Assembly: GCF_016464385.1 (NCBI RefSeq)
Contig: NZ_JADMLH010000005.1
Span: 272,334 to 336,333, forward strand
Direction: 5' to 3'
Source of the DNA: Nucisporomicrobium flavum
GTDB taxonomy: Bacteria > Actinomycetota > Actinomycetes > Mycobacteriales > Micromonosporaceae
Length of the DNA stretch: 64,000 nucleotides
The first letter of the stretch is position 1. The number at the start of each line of letters is the position of its first letter. Of this stretch, positions 27,201-34,922 are shown piece by piece. The notes under the pieces are model-generated. The model was not told the origin of the DNA. It worked only from the letters and a program-made list of their open reading frames with translations, and did not search any database. Made by a program: the position numbers and the translations under genes.

Positions 27201-28186
27201 GCCACGAGTACCGTAGGGCTCTCGTGAGCGGCCACTCGCCGCCATGCCCGCACGTCCTCGACAACGAGGGTCCGTTCGAGGAGCGCTTCAAGCTCGGCCG
27301 GCGCGCCGGTGGCGCGCGCGAGCCCCATTGCGGTGTCGCTAGCCTCCGCGGAGGACGATCCGACGGGCTCGCCCGGCTCCGTATCCGCAACGGCGCCTAC
27401 CGGCTCCTCCGACCCGCGGGGCGCGTCCACTGGCGGATCCTCGTACGTCTGACGTGGATTGATGCTCGCGTCTTGCGGCGGCTCCGCCAGGAGACTGGCC
27501 GCAACGAACGCCACGGACTCGTCCCGGCTCGCCGAAGCCACCACCTGCACGCCCGGCCCGCCGCGGAGCTGGTCCCGAAGGCGGTGAACGTGGTCGTCGC
27601 GGCCCGCCAGCAGCAGCGCTGCTGGGATGGCAGGCTGAGTGCGCTCCGCCCAGTTCTGATACCAGTCCCGAAGACCGATCACACCGTGCGGATCCCGCCC
27701 GAGCTGCTCGGATGCTAGCCATCGGTGCACTCCAGGGCACAGCGCGAGCCACGCAGCAAGATCCTCCGCGTCGAGCACCTGGATATCCGCCCAGCCATCG
27801 TCGTCTTCCGTGCGGCGGTCAACCCACTCCTGCGAGCCGGGCCACCGCCGGCTCGTCACGAATACGAAGACGACGCCAGCGCGCTCCTCCTGGGTTGACC
27901 CGTCGACCCGCTTTCGGTAGTCGCGCTGCGCCTTGGCCTGGGGGTCGCGGCCCGTACCCATTTCCCATACCGAGCGACCCGGCGGCAGGAACGGCGGCGC
28001 GCCGGATGGGCTCATGACCTCGCCATCGAGGCCGGACAGCCCGACGCCTTCAGCGGCGGGCATGCGAAGTGTCTCCGGAGCGGCCACCGCGAGGATGAGG
28101 CGCCGTACCAGAGTCGGCAGGTGCTCGCGCGAGTCGTTGCGCTCCGACCACTGCTCTAGATCGGTCGCGGTCAGCAACTCGGTCAT
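24269..28186 (-). CDS. 1305-aa protein with PD-(D/E)XK-like N-terminus and helical repeats
   Basis: The N-terminal 170 residues contain Asp54 ('GLDGEV'), Glu75 ('SVWEMG') and Lys85 ('DPQAKAQRDYRKR') followed by 'VVFVFVTSRRWPG', 'WADIQVLDAEDLAAWL' and 'VHRWLASEQLG'. Order and spacing resemble a PD-(D/E)XK nuclease-like domain. Residues about 190-235 ('LLLAGRDDHVHRLRDQL', 'VVASASRDESVAFVAASLL') sit where STAND-type proteins have a P-loop, but no GxxxxGK[ST] is present. The remaining 900 residues are helical, HEAT/TPR-like. Large proteins of this build are often anti-phage sensors, so a defence role is inferred. Its 3' neighbour is truncated beside an IS21 element. Confidence 0.6.
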   Translation of the reverse strand: MTELLTATDLEQWSERNDSREHLPTLVRRLILAVAAPETLRMPAAEGVGLSGLDGEVMSPSGAPPFLPPGRSVWEMGTGRDPQAKAQRDYRKRVDGSTQEERAGVVFVFVTSRRWPGSQEWVDRRTEDDDGWADIQVLDAEDLAAWLALCPGVHRWLASEQLGRDPHGVIGLRDWYQNWAERTQPAIPAALLLAGRDDHVHRLRDQLRGGPGVQVVASASRDESVAFVAASLLAEPPQDASINPRQTYEDPPVDAPRGSEEPVGAVADTEPGEPVGSSSAEASDTAMGLARATGAPAELEALLERTLVVEDVRAWRRVAAHESPTVLVAMFAEPEIGDALRAGHHVVLAGAGRTADDRLPRLHRHLAREVWIAAGLDHDRADEYGRAARRSLTSLRRRIGRPGWLRQPPWASDTTANLLAPLLLAGAWADNVPGDLETLQSLTDRGWRTTARDLSTLTSGEDAPLLLRDRRWEFADPVDAWDALNHALTAEDLDAFQVLAPGVLGESDPGSGLTARERIAASLSEAGAPRRRHSHTLRRGMATTAAILGAVVGNRELPGGLTGQQRASQLVRELLHDADAVRWQAVADLLPLLAEASPEGFLACVEHSLDGADPPVMSLFAETSDDFGLGRSSDHSPLLWALESLAWSPALLSRVAVVLGRLADRDPGGRLANRPSASLAAALHLRIPQGAVDATTRIAALDAIRTVAPQAAWRLALDLVSHVDRGMILVNGPKFRDWQRPPRAGLNDIVDALDALATRIADDVDTNPDRLAAAFALVDRFREPGRHALLDAAETAWPDLQEEARRTVLASLAEIVAKHRRHPDAGWALPDQALQPLEVFLDTYALPGGHPDDAELFSWLPFRRGLNLDREDPDLEALASARGEAVRRCLNDGLPAVLRLAEASENPAAVGDALASVTTDHDSAVLEHLAGSSQPLHAMAAGLAAHRQQQEAGWLAATVTARPAQAAALCRTAVIDEALLTLVDNLEPDTQDEFWRDMQPWGVPDELTPTVTRRLLDHGRSWTAIHLLSQAGFGADLDLAVQALKAPTLASTEDISRALSPDYAVGRLLDRLQEAGADDTLLAELEWFYQPLLDDSRRPAALHRELARDPAAFVGLVSLMYPPDPAPDADSADERAEDNATSSQTFSAAWTVLREWRTPLPGSVDGQLPTTEGMLRWVESVRELLTASGRARVLPVVLGDALSGAVTDEDGTWPSEPVRDVLEVLGDMVLDEHLAVARMNQRGVTTRGVYSGGAQERTLADQYSEAAARVRGRWPRSGALLEGLSRSYRDDARREDRSAEGEGDR

Positions 28187-28609
28187 TGAACCCCCTTACC
28201 GTTTCCAAGATAGGTCACCTGGACGACACGTTGCCCGCTGCTGCGGCCCTACGTCCGCATTCCGACTGAGTGCTCGGCCCGTAGCCACGCTCGAGGCGAA
28301 CGCTGCCCGGGGGCATACCCGCTTCATGCCCCCGACAAGGCGCATCCCGCCCCGGCATCCGCCGCCGTGATGAACGTGCGCTGGCCGACGACAGACGTCC
28401 CCGTGCTCGCCGAGGAGTGGCGCCCTGACTCGGTGCCCGGTCGGGCCCTCGACGCCTCCGCCCCTTTGGGTTGGCATCGGACGCGCCGCGGTAGAGTGAT
28501 GATGGTTGGATGTCGAACGCATCTTTTAGCGGGTACTTGATAGCCTGCTGATCGTCGGCACGGCGGACGTGACCCTCGGTGTGACCGCGAAGTTTTGCAG
28601 ACTCCGAAG
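28187..28609. other. Intergenic region, no supported gene
   Basis: No recognisable protein or RNA is seen. Positions near 28490-28550 are locally A+T-rich and could hold the promoter of the large leftward gene. Confidence 0.4.
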
Positions 28610-29527
28610 TTATGCGCCGGAGGCCAAGCCGCTGCGCTGCGCAGGGGCGGCGAGCGTCCCGCCGCTGCGGGCCCGGCTTCGTTCACGCTGGCTGGTGAGG
28701 TGACAGCCGGCGTGGCACCAGCGACGGGCGCCAACGGCACGCCCTGCAGCGATGAGGTCGCCGACGCTCACCGGCTCTGTGCACCGGGCGCAGACACCGG
28801 CCATCCGGGCCGTTGTCGCCTGCTGTGCCAGCCGGTACGCAGAAAGGATCTTCGGGTCGTCGGCCCGGCAGTTCCCGTCACGCTCACGATCGCCGTGCCC
28901 GCAGACGAGACGATCGGCGCGGCCCTGAAACGCCGCCCCGATGTAGCCACATGCCGGGCATCTCGTCCACTGATACCACCGATCGCACGCGGTGTACATG
29001 GAGTTGCGCGTTCCACCGACCGGGCCGCGGCCGGTCATGTCATCTGGCGCCGGGACCCCACCGACGGCGTAGAGCGCGTCCCGGGCGCGCCACTGCGGCG
29101 GCAAGGCCACGATTGGATGTGGGGCCTCGGGATACCACGAGCGGTCCAGGGTCGATTCGCGCACCTCGTACAGTTCGTCGTCCGCGGCCTCCGCGAACCT
29201 GCGCCAGCGCCGAAACTCCAGGCCGCCGGCGACGTCACCACCGACCTGGAACCACAGCCGGTGCTCGGGCAGCCAAAAGTCAGGATGAAACCCGTCCACG
29301 CCGGTCACCGAGAAGGCGTGGGGGCGAAACAGCCATGGCATGCAGAGGTGCCCGAAGAAGAGTGCCCACTGGGCATGCCGCGTGGAGGGGAACTCCACTC
29401 CGGCGAAGAGAGTCGTCGTCACGTCGAAGGCAGGCTTTCGGTTTCGATGAACGTTGCCGTTCCCTGACGGGGAGCGCCTACCCCTACGGCCTGGTTCGTT
29501 GCGCGCCGCGGGTGACCGGCCATGCAC
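28610..29527 (-). CDS. Degenerate nuclease-fold / zinc-binding protein
   Basis: About 305 aa from the GTG at 29527; the true start is uncertain. 'VEFPSTRHAQWALFFGHLCMPWLFRP' then 'GFHPDFWLPEHRLWFQVGGD' follows the DUF559-like PD-(D/E)XK layout (PDFWLP then ExK), but the ExK position reads Gln-Val-Gly, so catalysis is doubtful. The C-terminal half has zinc motifs 'CPACGYIGAAFQGRADRLVCGHG' and 'GVCARCTEPVSVGDLI' with 'RRWCHAGC'. Such proteins are frequent on actinobacterial mobile elements. It may bind DNA without cutting. It is divergent from, and overlaps slightly with, a small XRE gene. Confidence 0.55.
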   Translation of the reverse strand: MHGRSPAARNEPGRRGRRSPSGNGNVHRNRKPAFDVTTTLFAGVEFPSTRHAQWALFFGHLCMPWLFRPHAFSVTGVDGFHPDFWLPEHRLWFQVGGDVAGGLEFRRWRRFAEAADDELYEVRESTLDRSWYPEAPHPIVALPPQWRARDALYAVGGVPAPDDMTGRGPVGGTRNSMYTACDRWYQWTRCPACGYIGAAFQGRADRLVCGHGDRERDGNCRADDPKILSAYRLAQQATTARMAGVCARCTEPVSVGDLIAAGRAVGARRWCHAGCHLTSQRERSRARSGGTLAAPAQRSGLASGA

Positions 29528-29632
29528 GAGTGCCCCCGTTCGAGGAGGAGTCGCGCAGTCTCGAGCACCATAGCCAGCTTTAGGGAACAGCTGTTCGCTG
29601 ACACACGGGGTTTCGCAGGGTTTGCTCCCAAA

Positions 29633-29875
29633 GTGACCAACGCCCTTCCGCCTTATGACATGGCGGCTGTGGCGTTGGCGGTCGCCCAGGCACGCCGGTC
29701 CGCGGGAATGACCGTCGAGGAAGTGGCGGCGGCAAGCGGACTGACTCGGCGAGCCCTCACCTTCATCGAGGGCGGCCACAGACTTCCGACCCTCCCCTCT
29801 CTGTACGCGATTGCGCATGCCGTCGGGGTTCCGCTCGGTCAGCTCGCCGAGGCGGGCGATCCGCTGTCCAGGTAG
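29633..29875 (+). CDS. Small XRE-family regulator
   Basis: An 80-aa protein from the GTG at 29633 (alternatives: 29660, or 29522 with a non-conserved leader). Almost all of it is one helix-turn-helix domain: 'LAVAQARRSAGMTVEEVAAASGLTRRALTFIEGGHRLPTLPSLYAIAHAVGV'. It is a typical phage/plasmid repressor-sized protein. It is divergent from the nuclease/zinc gene and may control it. Confidence 0.72.
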   Translation: MTNALPPYDMAAVALAVAQARRSAGMTVEEVAAASGLTRRALTFIEGGHRLPTLPSLYAIAHAVGVPLGQLAEAGDPLSR

Positions 29876-30004
29876 CAGCGCGCATTCCTCGTAAACACCC
29901 ATGTCGGAGTACGCGAGCATCGCGGTCCACCCCGCCATGGCCGAACTGCTCCGGCGACGCACTTGCGTAGCCGCCGAGGAAGCACATCCTCAGCGTCCGA
30001 CGCC

Positions 30005-30661
30005 CTAAAGGCGCCGCAGCGCACAGGTGACTTTGCCAAGGATCACGGCGTCGTCCCCGCGCAACGTCTCGAAGACCGGGTTGCGAGGGACGAGTTCGAC
30101 GTGTCCGTTCCGCACGCGGTACACCTTGATCGTGGCTTCACCGTCGATCAAGGCCGCGACGATGTCACCGCTTTGCGCCACTGGCTGCTGACGCACCACC
30201 ACGATGTCGCCGTCGCAGATCGCCGCTTCGATCATGGAGTCGCCTCTGACATGTAGCGCGAACAGCGTTCCACGACCGACCAGGCTGACCGGCAACGTCA
30301 GCTCGTCCTCGACGAACTGTTCAGCGACGATGGGGTACCCCGCCGCGACGGTGCCAAGAAGCGGAACCCGGACCTCGCCGCCTGAACCGGTGCGGCCATG
30401 CGCCGTAGTCGGCGCCCGAGTACTCAGCGCCCTCGGACTGCCGGTACGGCGGAGTAGCCCCCGCCGCTCCAACTCCTTGAGATGGTGAGTGACCGAGGAA
30501 GGAGATCTCAGGCCTGCTGCGCCGCCGATCTCTCTGACTGTCGGCGGATAGCCATGCTGGTTGATGTACTCGTTAACCACGGCAAGCACGCGTTCTTGCT
30601 GGGCAGTCAGCAGGCGCGGGTGCCGGTCACTGCCTACTCCTTCAGTCACGCGTGGCAGCAT
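30005..30661 (-). CDS. lexA: LexA-type SOS repressor (accessory copy)
   Basis: A 218-aa protein with a complete LexA layout. The winged helix covers residues about 15-75 ('PPTVREIGGAAGLRSPSSVTHHLKELERRG'). The self-cleavage site is Ala107-Gly108 in 'GTVAAGYPI', with the catalytic dyad Ser142 ('RGDSM') and Lys179 ('ATIKV'). It should respond to RecA filaments by autocleavage. Its position between a small repressor and a decayed recombinase suggests it controls a mobile element and that the host has another lexA. No clear LexA box was found upstream. The start could also be the GTG four codons in. Confidence 0.85.
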   Translation of the reverse strand: MLPRVTEGVGSDRHPRLLTAQQERVLAVVNEYINQHGYPPTVREIGGAAGLRSPSSVTHHLKELERRGLLRRTGSPRALSTRAPTTAHGRTGSGGEVRVPLLGTVAAGYPIVAEQFVEDELTLPVSLVGRGTLFALHVRGDSMIEAAICDGDIVVVRQQPVAQSGDIVAALIDGEATIKVYRVRNGHVELVPRNPVFETLRGDDAVILGKVTCALRRL

Positions 30662-30679
30662 ACGCCACTATTCGATCAT

Positions 30680-31090
30680 GTGTACTAAAAGCAATCGCTC
30701 GGGTGGCGCGGCGCGGCTGTCCAGCGAACGTTCTTGCCGGCCCGGACGATAATGACGCCCCTGCGCGGGCGGACAGTTGCACGTCACCCATGTCGAGCGC
30801 GACGACTTCGCCCAGGCGCAGGCCGGCGTAGTAGGGCAGCAGCGCAACGACCCGGTCGCAGGGCTGCGCCAGCGTTCGACAGTGCCTAGCCAGCGCACAC
30901 TGTCGCGGGCGTCGAAACTGCGGGGGCGTGTGGGGTTCGAGCCGGGCGGCATGGGGGTACCGAGGCCGGCTCGGGTAGAGAAGTCGCCGAGTGCGTCGCG
31001 CCGAGTGCGCCGGTACTGGCGAGCCGGTCGTGGCGCGGCTGGTGCACGCTGCGGTCTTGCGGTGTCCTGAGCCGACCGTTGCATCGGACG
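30680..31090 (-). pseudogene. Decayed tyrosine recombinase
   Basis: Pieces in different frames together resemble a site-specific integrase: 'LGDFSTRAGLGTPMPPG', 'ARDSVRWLGTVERW' in one frame, then 'DRVVALLPYYAGLRLGEVVALDMGDV' in the next, containing the conserved box I Arg ('GLRLGE'), then 'VIIVRAGKNVRW' in a third. The C-terminal HxxR and Tyr are absent. At least two frameshifts and a truncation make it nonfunctional. It supports former integration of the 8-31 kb accessory DNA. Confidence 0.6.
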
Positions 31091-31431
31091 GGGAACGAGT
31101 TGTTGAGCAGGGCTTTAACGGACAGACGTGGTGATAGTCGAGCTTACTCACCGACAGCTGCCATCGCGAAGAAGGTTTAGCTGGGTCGCGACTTTGTACC
31201 ACCTCAAGATTAATCCAGCGAGTCTCCAGGCATCAGCGGCTTGGGTCCCACGGCGGACCTCTTGATCTGCGCTACACCGGCAGCCTCTACACACCGACAT
31301 GCGCTCCGTCTCCCAAGCAACGTCAGAGACTGGCCTTGAGTGCAACTACACGAAGTGAGTACTCAGCTCAACTACTGCCTTGCTCTTGGGAAGGCAACCC
31401 TGCATCCTTGACATGACACTATGGAGGTCTC
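31091..31431. other. Intergenic region before the N-oxygenase operon
   Basis: No gene is supported. Base composition becomes clearly less G+C-rich here and stays so to about 36.5 kb. The operon promoter should lie in the last 100 bp; a GGAGG ribosome site precedes the first gene. Confidence 0.4.
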
Positions 31432-32052
31432 ATGTCCGGATTGATCGACATCTCACGTTCTATCAACGCGGCCGCAGCGGTGTATCCAGGCGACGATCCC
31501 ATTGAGCTTGCAGCCGTTTGCGAGATTGGGCCAGAGGCACCTTGCAACATCACGTCACTCGGCGGATGGACAACCCACTTCCTAACGCATATCGATGCTC
31601 CCAAGCATTTCATCCCGAATGGCATAACGCTGGATCAGCTGCCGCTTGATCGATTCATCATGCCGGCGATCGTGGTAGAGGTAGGGGGCGACGCCGTCAC
31701 CGCCGAGGATGTGCCGACGCAGATCGCCGGTAAAGCGGTACTCTTCAAGACAAGGAACTCCGCGACGGAACCGACGACCTTCGATGAGCGGCACGTCTAC
31801 ATCGGTAAGGACGCGGTTCAAGTGATCATCGAACGTGGAGCTAAAACTGTCGGGATTGACTACCTCAGTGTTGACCGGTATGGCGACGAGGAGTACCCCG
31901 CACATCGAGGCCTGCTGAGCAATGAGATCTTAATTCTTGAAGGACTAGACCTTTCGGCGGTCACGCCTGGCTCGGAGTTCGAACTGAACGCCGTACCGCT
32001 GAGAATCGCCGACGCTGACGGTTCTCCTGTACGGGCGTTGCTACGCCGGTAA
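31432..32052 (+). CDS. Cyclase / kynurenine formamidase-like hydrolase
   Basis: A 206-aa metal-dependent hydrolase of the cyclase family. The opening 'LIDISRSINAAAAVYPGDDP' and metal motif 'THFLTHIDAPKHF' (HxDxxxH) are characteristic, with 'GAKTVGIDYLSVDRYG' and 'HRGLLSNEILILEGLDLS' further on. Members hydrolyse N-formylkynurenine or related amides, or act in polyketide and alkaloid pathways. The ATG at 31432 follows GGAGG at ideal spacing. It is the first gene of a lower-G+C five-gene operon and presumably processes an intermediate of the product made there. Confidence 0.85.
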   Translation: MSGLIDISRSINAAAAVYPGDDPIELAAVCEIGPEAPCNITSLGGWTTHFLTHIDAPKHFIPNGITLDQLPLDRFIMPAIVVEVGGDAVTAEDVPTQIAGKAVLFKTRNSATEPTTFDERHVYIGKDAVQVIIERGAKTVGIDYLSVDRYGDEEYPAHRGLLSNEILILEGLDLSAVTPGSEFELNAVPLRIADADGSPVRALLRR

Positions 32053-32129
32053 GGCTAACGACCTGCCGGGCCGGCCAAGTTTCTCAGCGGGCTTTCGACG
32101 TAGCGCCTTAGCAAGACCTTGGAGAAGCT

Positions 32130-32864
32130 ATGACGTTGAACCTCAACCGCGACGCAAACTTCGCTGATATGACGCCCGGTCGCACCAGTCAGCACGAGGA
32201 GCAGTTCACTCGCTTCCGCGAGAAAATCGCACGACAGGACTTCCCTTGCCTCGGAGCCAAAGCAGCGCTGAGGCAAGGGACCCTCCAGCTTAAAGCTTAC
32301 GAGTGCATGTTGAACGGCGCTTCCGTTCAGTCGCTCGCGAGGGACCTGGAAGCTTTCGTTCAGGACAACGCCGAGACGCCATCCGAATTTGCTGTGCTTG
32401 CAGCTGTGGACCCAGCGGCAAGAATGCCAGACGAGATTCACTTCGAAAAGGCTCTTTTCGACGTGCTGCAGCGGCTGCATCAGATCGATCCTGGAACGTG
32501 GGATCAGCGCGTCTCTACCGACCCCGCAAACTCCGCGTTCAAGTTCTCTTTCGCCGGACGAGCATTCTATGTCGTTGGCGTTCACCCGCAAGCGTCTCGC
32601 ATAGCGCGACGCTTTGCGCTGCCGGCTCTCATATTCAACCCCGTGTGGCAGTTTGACGTACTACGAAGCAGGAAGCACCTCGAACGCTTGATAAGGCTAG
32701 TACGCAATCGGGACACCGCGCTTCAAGGCGGCATCAACCCAAATTTGCGCTACGAAGGCATCCTTTCCGACGCGGCTCAGTACAGCGGTCGCGCGATTGA
32801 GGAAGGGTGGACTTGCCCATTTGCGCACCGAGAGGCGGCACCCGAACGTGAGTCACGGACGTAG
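32130..32864 (+). CDS. YqcI/YcgG family protein (heme-dependent N-oxygenase-like)
   Basis: A 244-aa protein with the YqcI/YcgG pattern: 'IARQDFPCLGAKAALRQG', 'FSFAGRAFYVVGVHPQASRIARRF', 'ALIFNPVWQFDVLR' and 'NPNLRYEGILSDAAQYSGR'. Characterised relatives are heme-dependent N-oxygenases, for example RohS in azomycin and GntA in guanitoxin biosynthesis, which oxidise an amine or guanidine nitrogen. A similar N-hydroxylation or nitro-forming role is inferred. The next gene overlaps it by 17 nt. Heme ligation cannot be judged from the sequence alone. Confidence 0.8.
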   Translation: MTLNLNRDANFADMTPGRTSQHEEQFTRFREKIARQDFPCLGAKAALRQGTLQLKAYECMLNGASVQSLARDLEAFVQDNAETPSEFAVLAAVDPAARMPDEIHFEKALFDVLQRLHQIDPGTWDQRVSTDPANSAFKFSFAGRAFYVVGVHPQASRIARRFALPALIFNPVWQFDVLRSRKHLERLIRLVRNRDTALQGGINPNLRYEGILSDAAQYSGRAIEEGWTCPFAHREAAPERESRT

Positions 32865-33576
32865 GATTTACATTCACCAACACTCCTTTCGATACCTAGC
32901 ACTGCAGAGCAATGAAGTGGCTGCTGAGGTATTGGCGGCGCTAGCCGCGGTCAAGGCGGGGCGGTTGGTATTTCATCACCTCGTTGACGCGGGGGCGGAG
33001 TTAGGCCTACTAAGCGCTGATGTAGCGTCGAACGCCCGACGATTAATCAGAACTAACCTGTATTCGAGAATGACAACGCTACTTCGCTCCACAGGATACA
33101 GGAGTAGGTATCCTCCTGCCTTTCATGCCTTCTCTCCAGTATTGGATGAAACTGAATCGGTGGTCGCGAGTTGTGCCGAATCCGGTTACATGACGTACGC
33201 AACGAGCGCGAAGGCTGCAGAACGGATGTATGCCGACTCAGTCTCGTTGGCGCAGTTGAGCCGTGCGGCGGCACGTGGCGAAGGGCCAGCGGACTTAACG
33301 ATCCTCCGAGGGTCGGTAATGGCCAAGATTGACGCAGCGGTCGGGCATGGACCTCACAAAGGACTTCACTATGGTCGTACCCTCAAGGCCGCCTCTGTCA
33401 TGACGGGTGACTTACGAGATGCTGAAAGCGGAGCGATACAGGATGTACTCGTGACAACGAGATACGTCATCGATCAGGTGCGAATTAAGGCCGACGTGCA
33501 CACCGACCGTCTGTTCGTCGATTGTGCTAACGCTGTGGAGAGGGCGCTGACGAAATATCGACGGTCTCTCCTCTAG
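32848..33576 (+). CDS. Unknown helical protein of the N-oxygenase operon
   Basis: A 242-aa protein from the GTG at 32848, overlapping the previous gene by 17 nt. I do not recognise a family. It is largely helical, with 'HQHSFRYLALQSNEVAAEVLAALAAVKAG', several His residues in the first half ('VFHHLVDAG', 'PAFHAFSP') and 'TDRLFVDCANAVERALTKY' at the C-terminus. No signal peptide, membrane helix or nucleotide-binding motif is seen. Its position between an N-oxygenase and a flavin monooxygenase makes it a candidate pathway enzyme or partner protein. Confidence 0.65.
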   Translation: MSHGRRIYIHQHSFRYLALQSNEVAAEVLAALAAVKAGRLVFHHLVDAGAELGLLSADVASNARRLIRTNLYSRMTTLLRSTGYRSRYPPAFHAFSPVLDETESVVASCAESGYMTYATSAKAAERMYADSVSLAQLSRAAARGEGPADLTILRGSVMAKIDAAVGHGPHKGLHYGRTLKAASVMTGDLRDAESGAIQDVLVTTRYVIDQVRIKADVHTDRLFVDCANAVERALTKYRRSLL

Positions 33577-33590
33577 GTTGAGAAGGTCAA

Positions 33591-34922
33591 ATGAGTCGCC
33601 GTGATCAGTACCTCATAGTCGGCGCCGGCCCTGCCGGTCTTGCAGCTGCCCGGCTCATGAAGGAAAGAGGGCACCGGTTCGTTCAAGTTGACCGCAACCT
33701 AGGAGTTGGGGGAATATGGAATACAAATTCCAAAACTCCCCTCTATGACAGCGTCAGACTAATCACCTCGCGCGAAATGTCGAGTTTTCTGGGCAGTCCG
33801 ATGCCTGCAGATTTCCCTGATTTTCCAGATCGAAGACAAGCACTTGGGTACCTGGAGACGTACTCTGAGGCGACCGGTAGCTTGCCTGATGTACGGTTTG
33901 GACTTGGGGTATCCCGTGTATCACCTGCTGATAGACAGCAGTGGCGTGTGACTTTTGACGACGGCACGGTAGAGATCTTCGACGGCGTGCTCATGGCATC
34001 GGGCTTCAACCAAACTCCCTACATGCCGCGTCGATACACGGCCTTCAAAGGGACGGTGATCCATTCGTCGGAGTACTGGACTCCTTATGAGTTCGCCGGG
34101 CAGAGAGTATTGGTTGTCGGCTGCGGGAACTCGGCGATAGACATTGCGGCCGAATGTCTTTCTGCGTCAGCAACGGTAGATATATCTATTCGCCGCCCGC
34201 GGTGGTGGATCCCGCTATATCTTGACGGCATACCAAGCGATCTTCCCGATCTTGCTAGCTTGGACTTAAATGACCCGCTATGCGCGCTGAAAGATCAGCT
34301 ACGTCTGCGGGAAAGGCTTATTGGGGAAAACGAGCAGTTCGTTACCCGAGGCTGGCGCGTTCCTATTACGCTTCCCATGGAGCTGCCATTTGTGGAGTCA
34401 CCCAATTTACCAACCTTGCTTGGTGATGAACGGGGATGCATACAAGGGAATGTAACGGCCGTCGAAGGAAGTAGAGTGCATTTCGCGACCGGCCCCTCAA
34501 AAGAGTACGATACGCTGATCGTATGCTCCGGATATAGAGATGACATCCCATACCTTGACGGGTCATTGAAGTCATGGGACAGCTATATCCTAAATATTTT
34601 TAACCGAAGGTTCGCTGGGTTATACGCACTCAACAATCTACATTCAAACTTAGGCGGCTTCTGGACGGCGGAGATCTCGGCTCAACTTGTCGTCATGCTC
34701 CTCGACGCGAACGCCACGCAGGAGAGGTCTGGGTGGGACAGGGTTCAGGAGTGGGCGAGTCGGCCGTTCGACTTAAGGGCGGGCGGCCAATTTGGCGAGT
34801 GTCCGCAACATTCGCCGACAGTATATGGGCTAAGGTACATAGCCGCAGCCCGCGACCTGGCGCTGCAGCTTGGAGGAACACTACAGGTCCATCCGTTGTG
34901 GTGCTGGGAGGGTTTGCAATGA
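33591..34922 (+). CDS. Flavin-containing monooxygenase (FMO/N-hydroxylase type)
   Basis: A 443-aa class B flavoprotein monooxygenase. The FAD motif 'IVGAGPAGLAAARLM' is at the N-terminus, the FMO signature 'FKGTVIHSSEYW' is in the middle, and the NADPH motif 'VLVVGCGNSAIDIAAE' follows directly. 'GVGGIWN' and 'CSGYRDDIPYL' complete the pattern. Such enzymes use NADPH and O2 to oxygenate nitrogen or sulfur. The ATG at 33591 lies 14 nt after the previous stop and follows GAGAAGG. Paired with the YqcI/YcgG protein it suggests successive oxidations of one substrate. Confidence 0.9.
   Translation: MSRRDQYLIVGAGPAGLAAARLMKERGHRFVQVDRNLGVGGIWNTNSKTPLYDSVRLITSREMSSFLGSPMPADFPDFPDRRQALGYLETYSEATGSLPDVRFGLGVSRVSPADRQQWRVTFDDGTVEIFDGVLMASGFNQTPYMPRRYTAFKGTVIHSSEYWTPYEFAGQRVLVVGCGNSAIDIAAECLSASATVDISIRRPRWWIPLYLDGIPSDLPDLASLDLNDPLCALKDQLRLRERLIGENEQFVTRGWRVPITLPMELPFVESPNLPTLLGDERGCIQGNVTAVEGSRVHFATGPSKEYDTLIVCSGYRDDIPYLDGSLKSWDSYILNIFNRRFAGLYALNNLHSNLGGFWTAEISAQLVVMLLDANATQERSGWDRVQEWASRPFDLRAGGQFGECPQHSPTVYGLRYIAAARDLALQLGGTLQVHPLWCWEGLQ

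Noticed and set aside
30662..30720. LexA box upstream of the accessory lexA
   Set aside because: A single CGAA half-like motif is present but no palindrome matching the actinobacterial CGAAC-N4-GTTCG operator.
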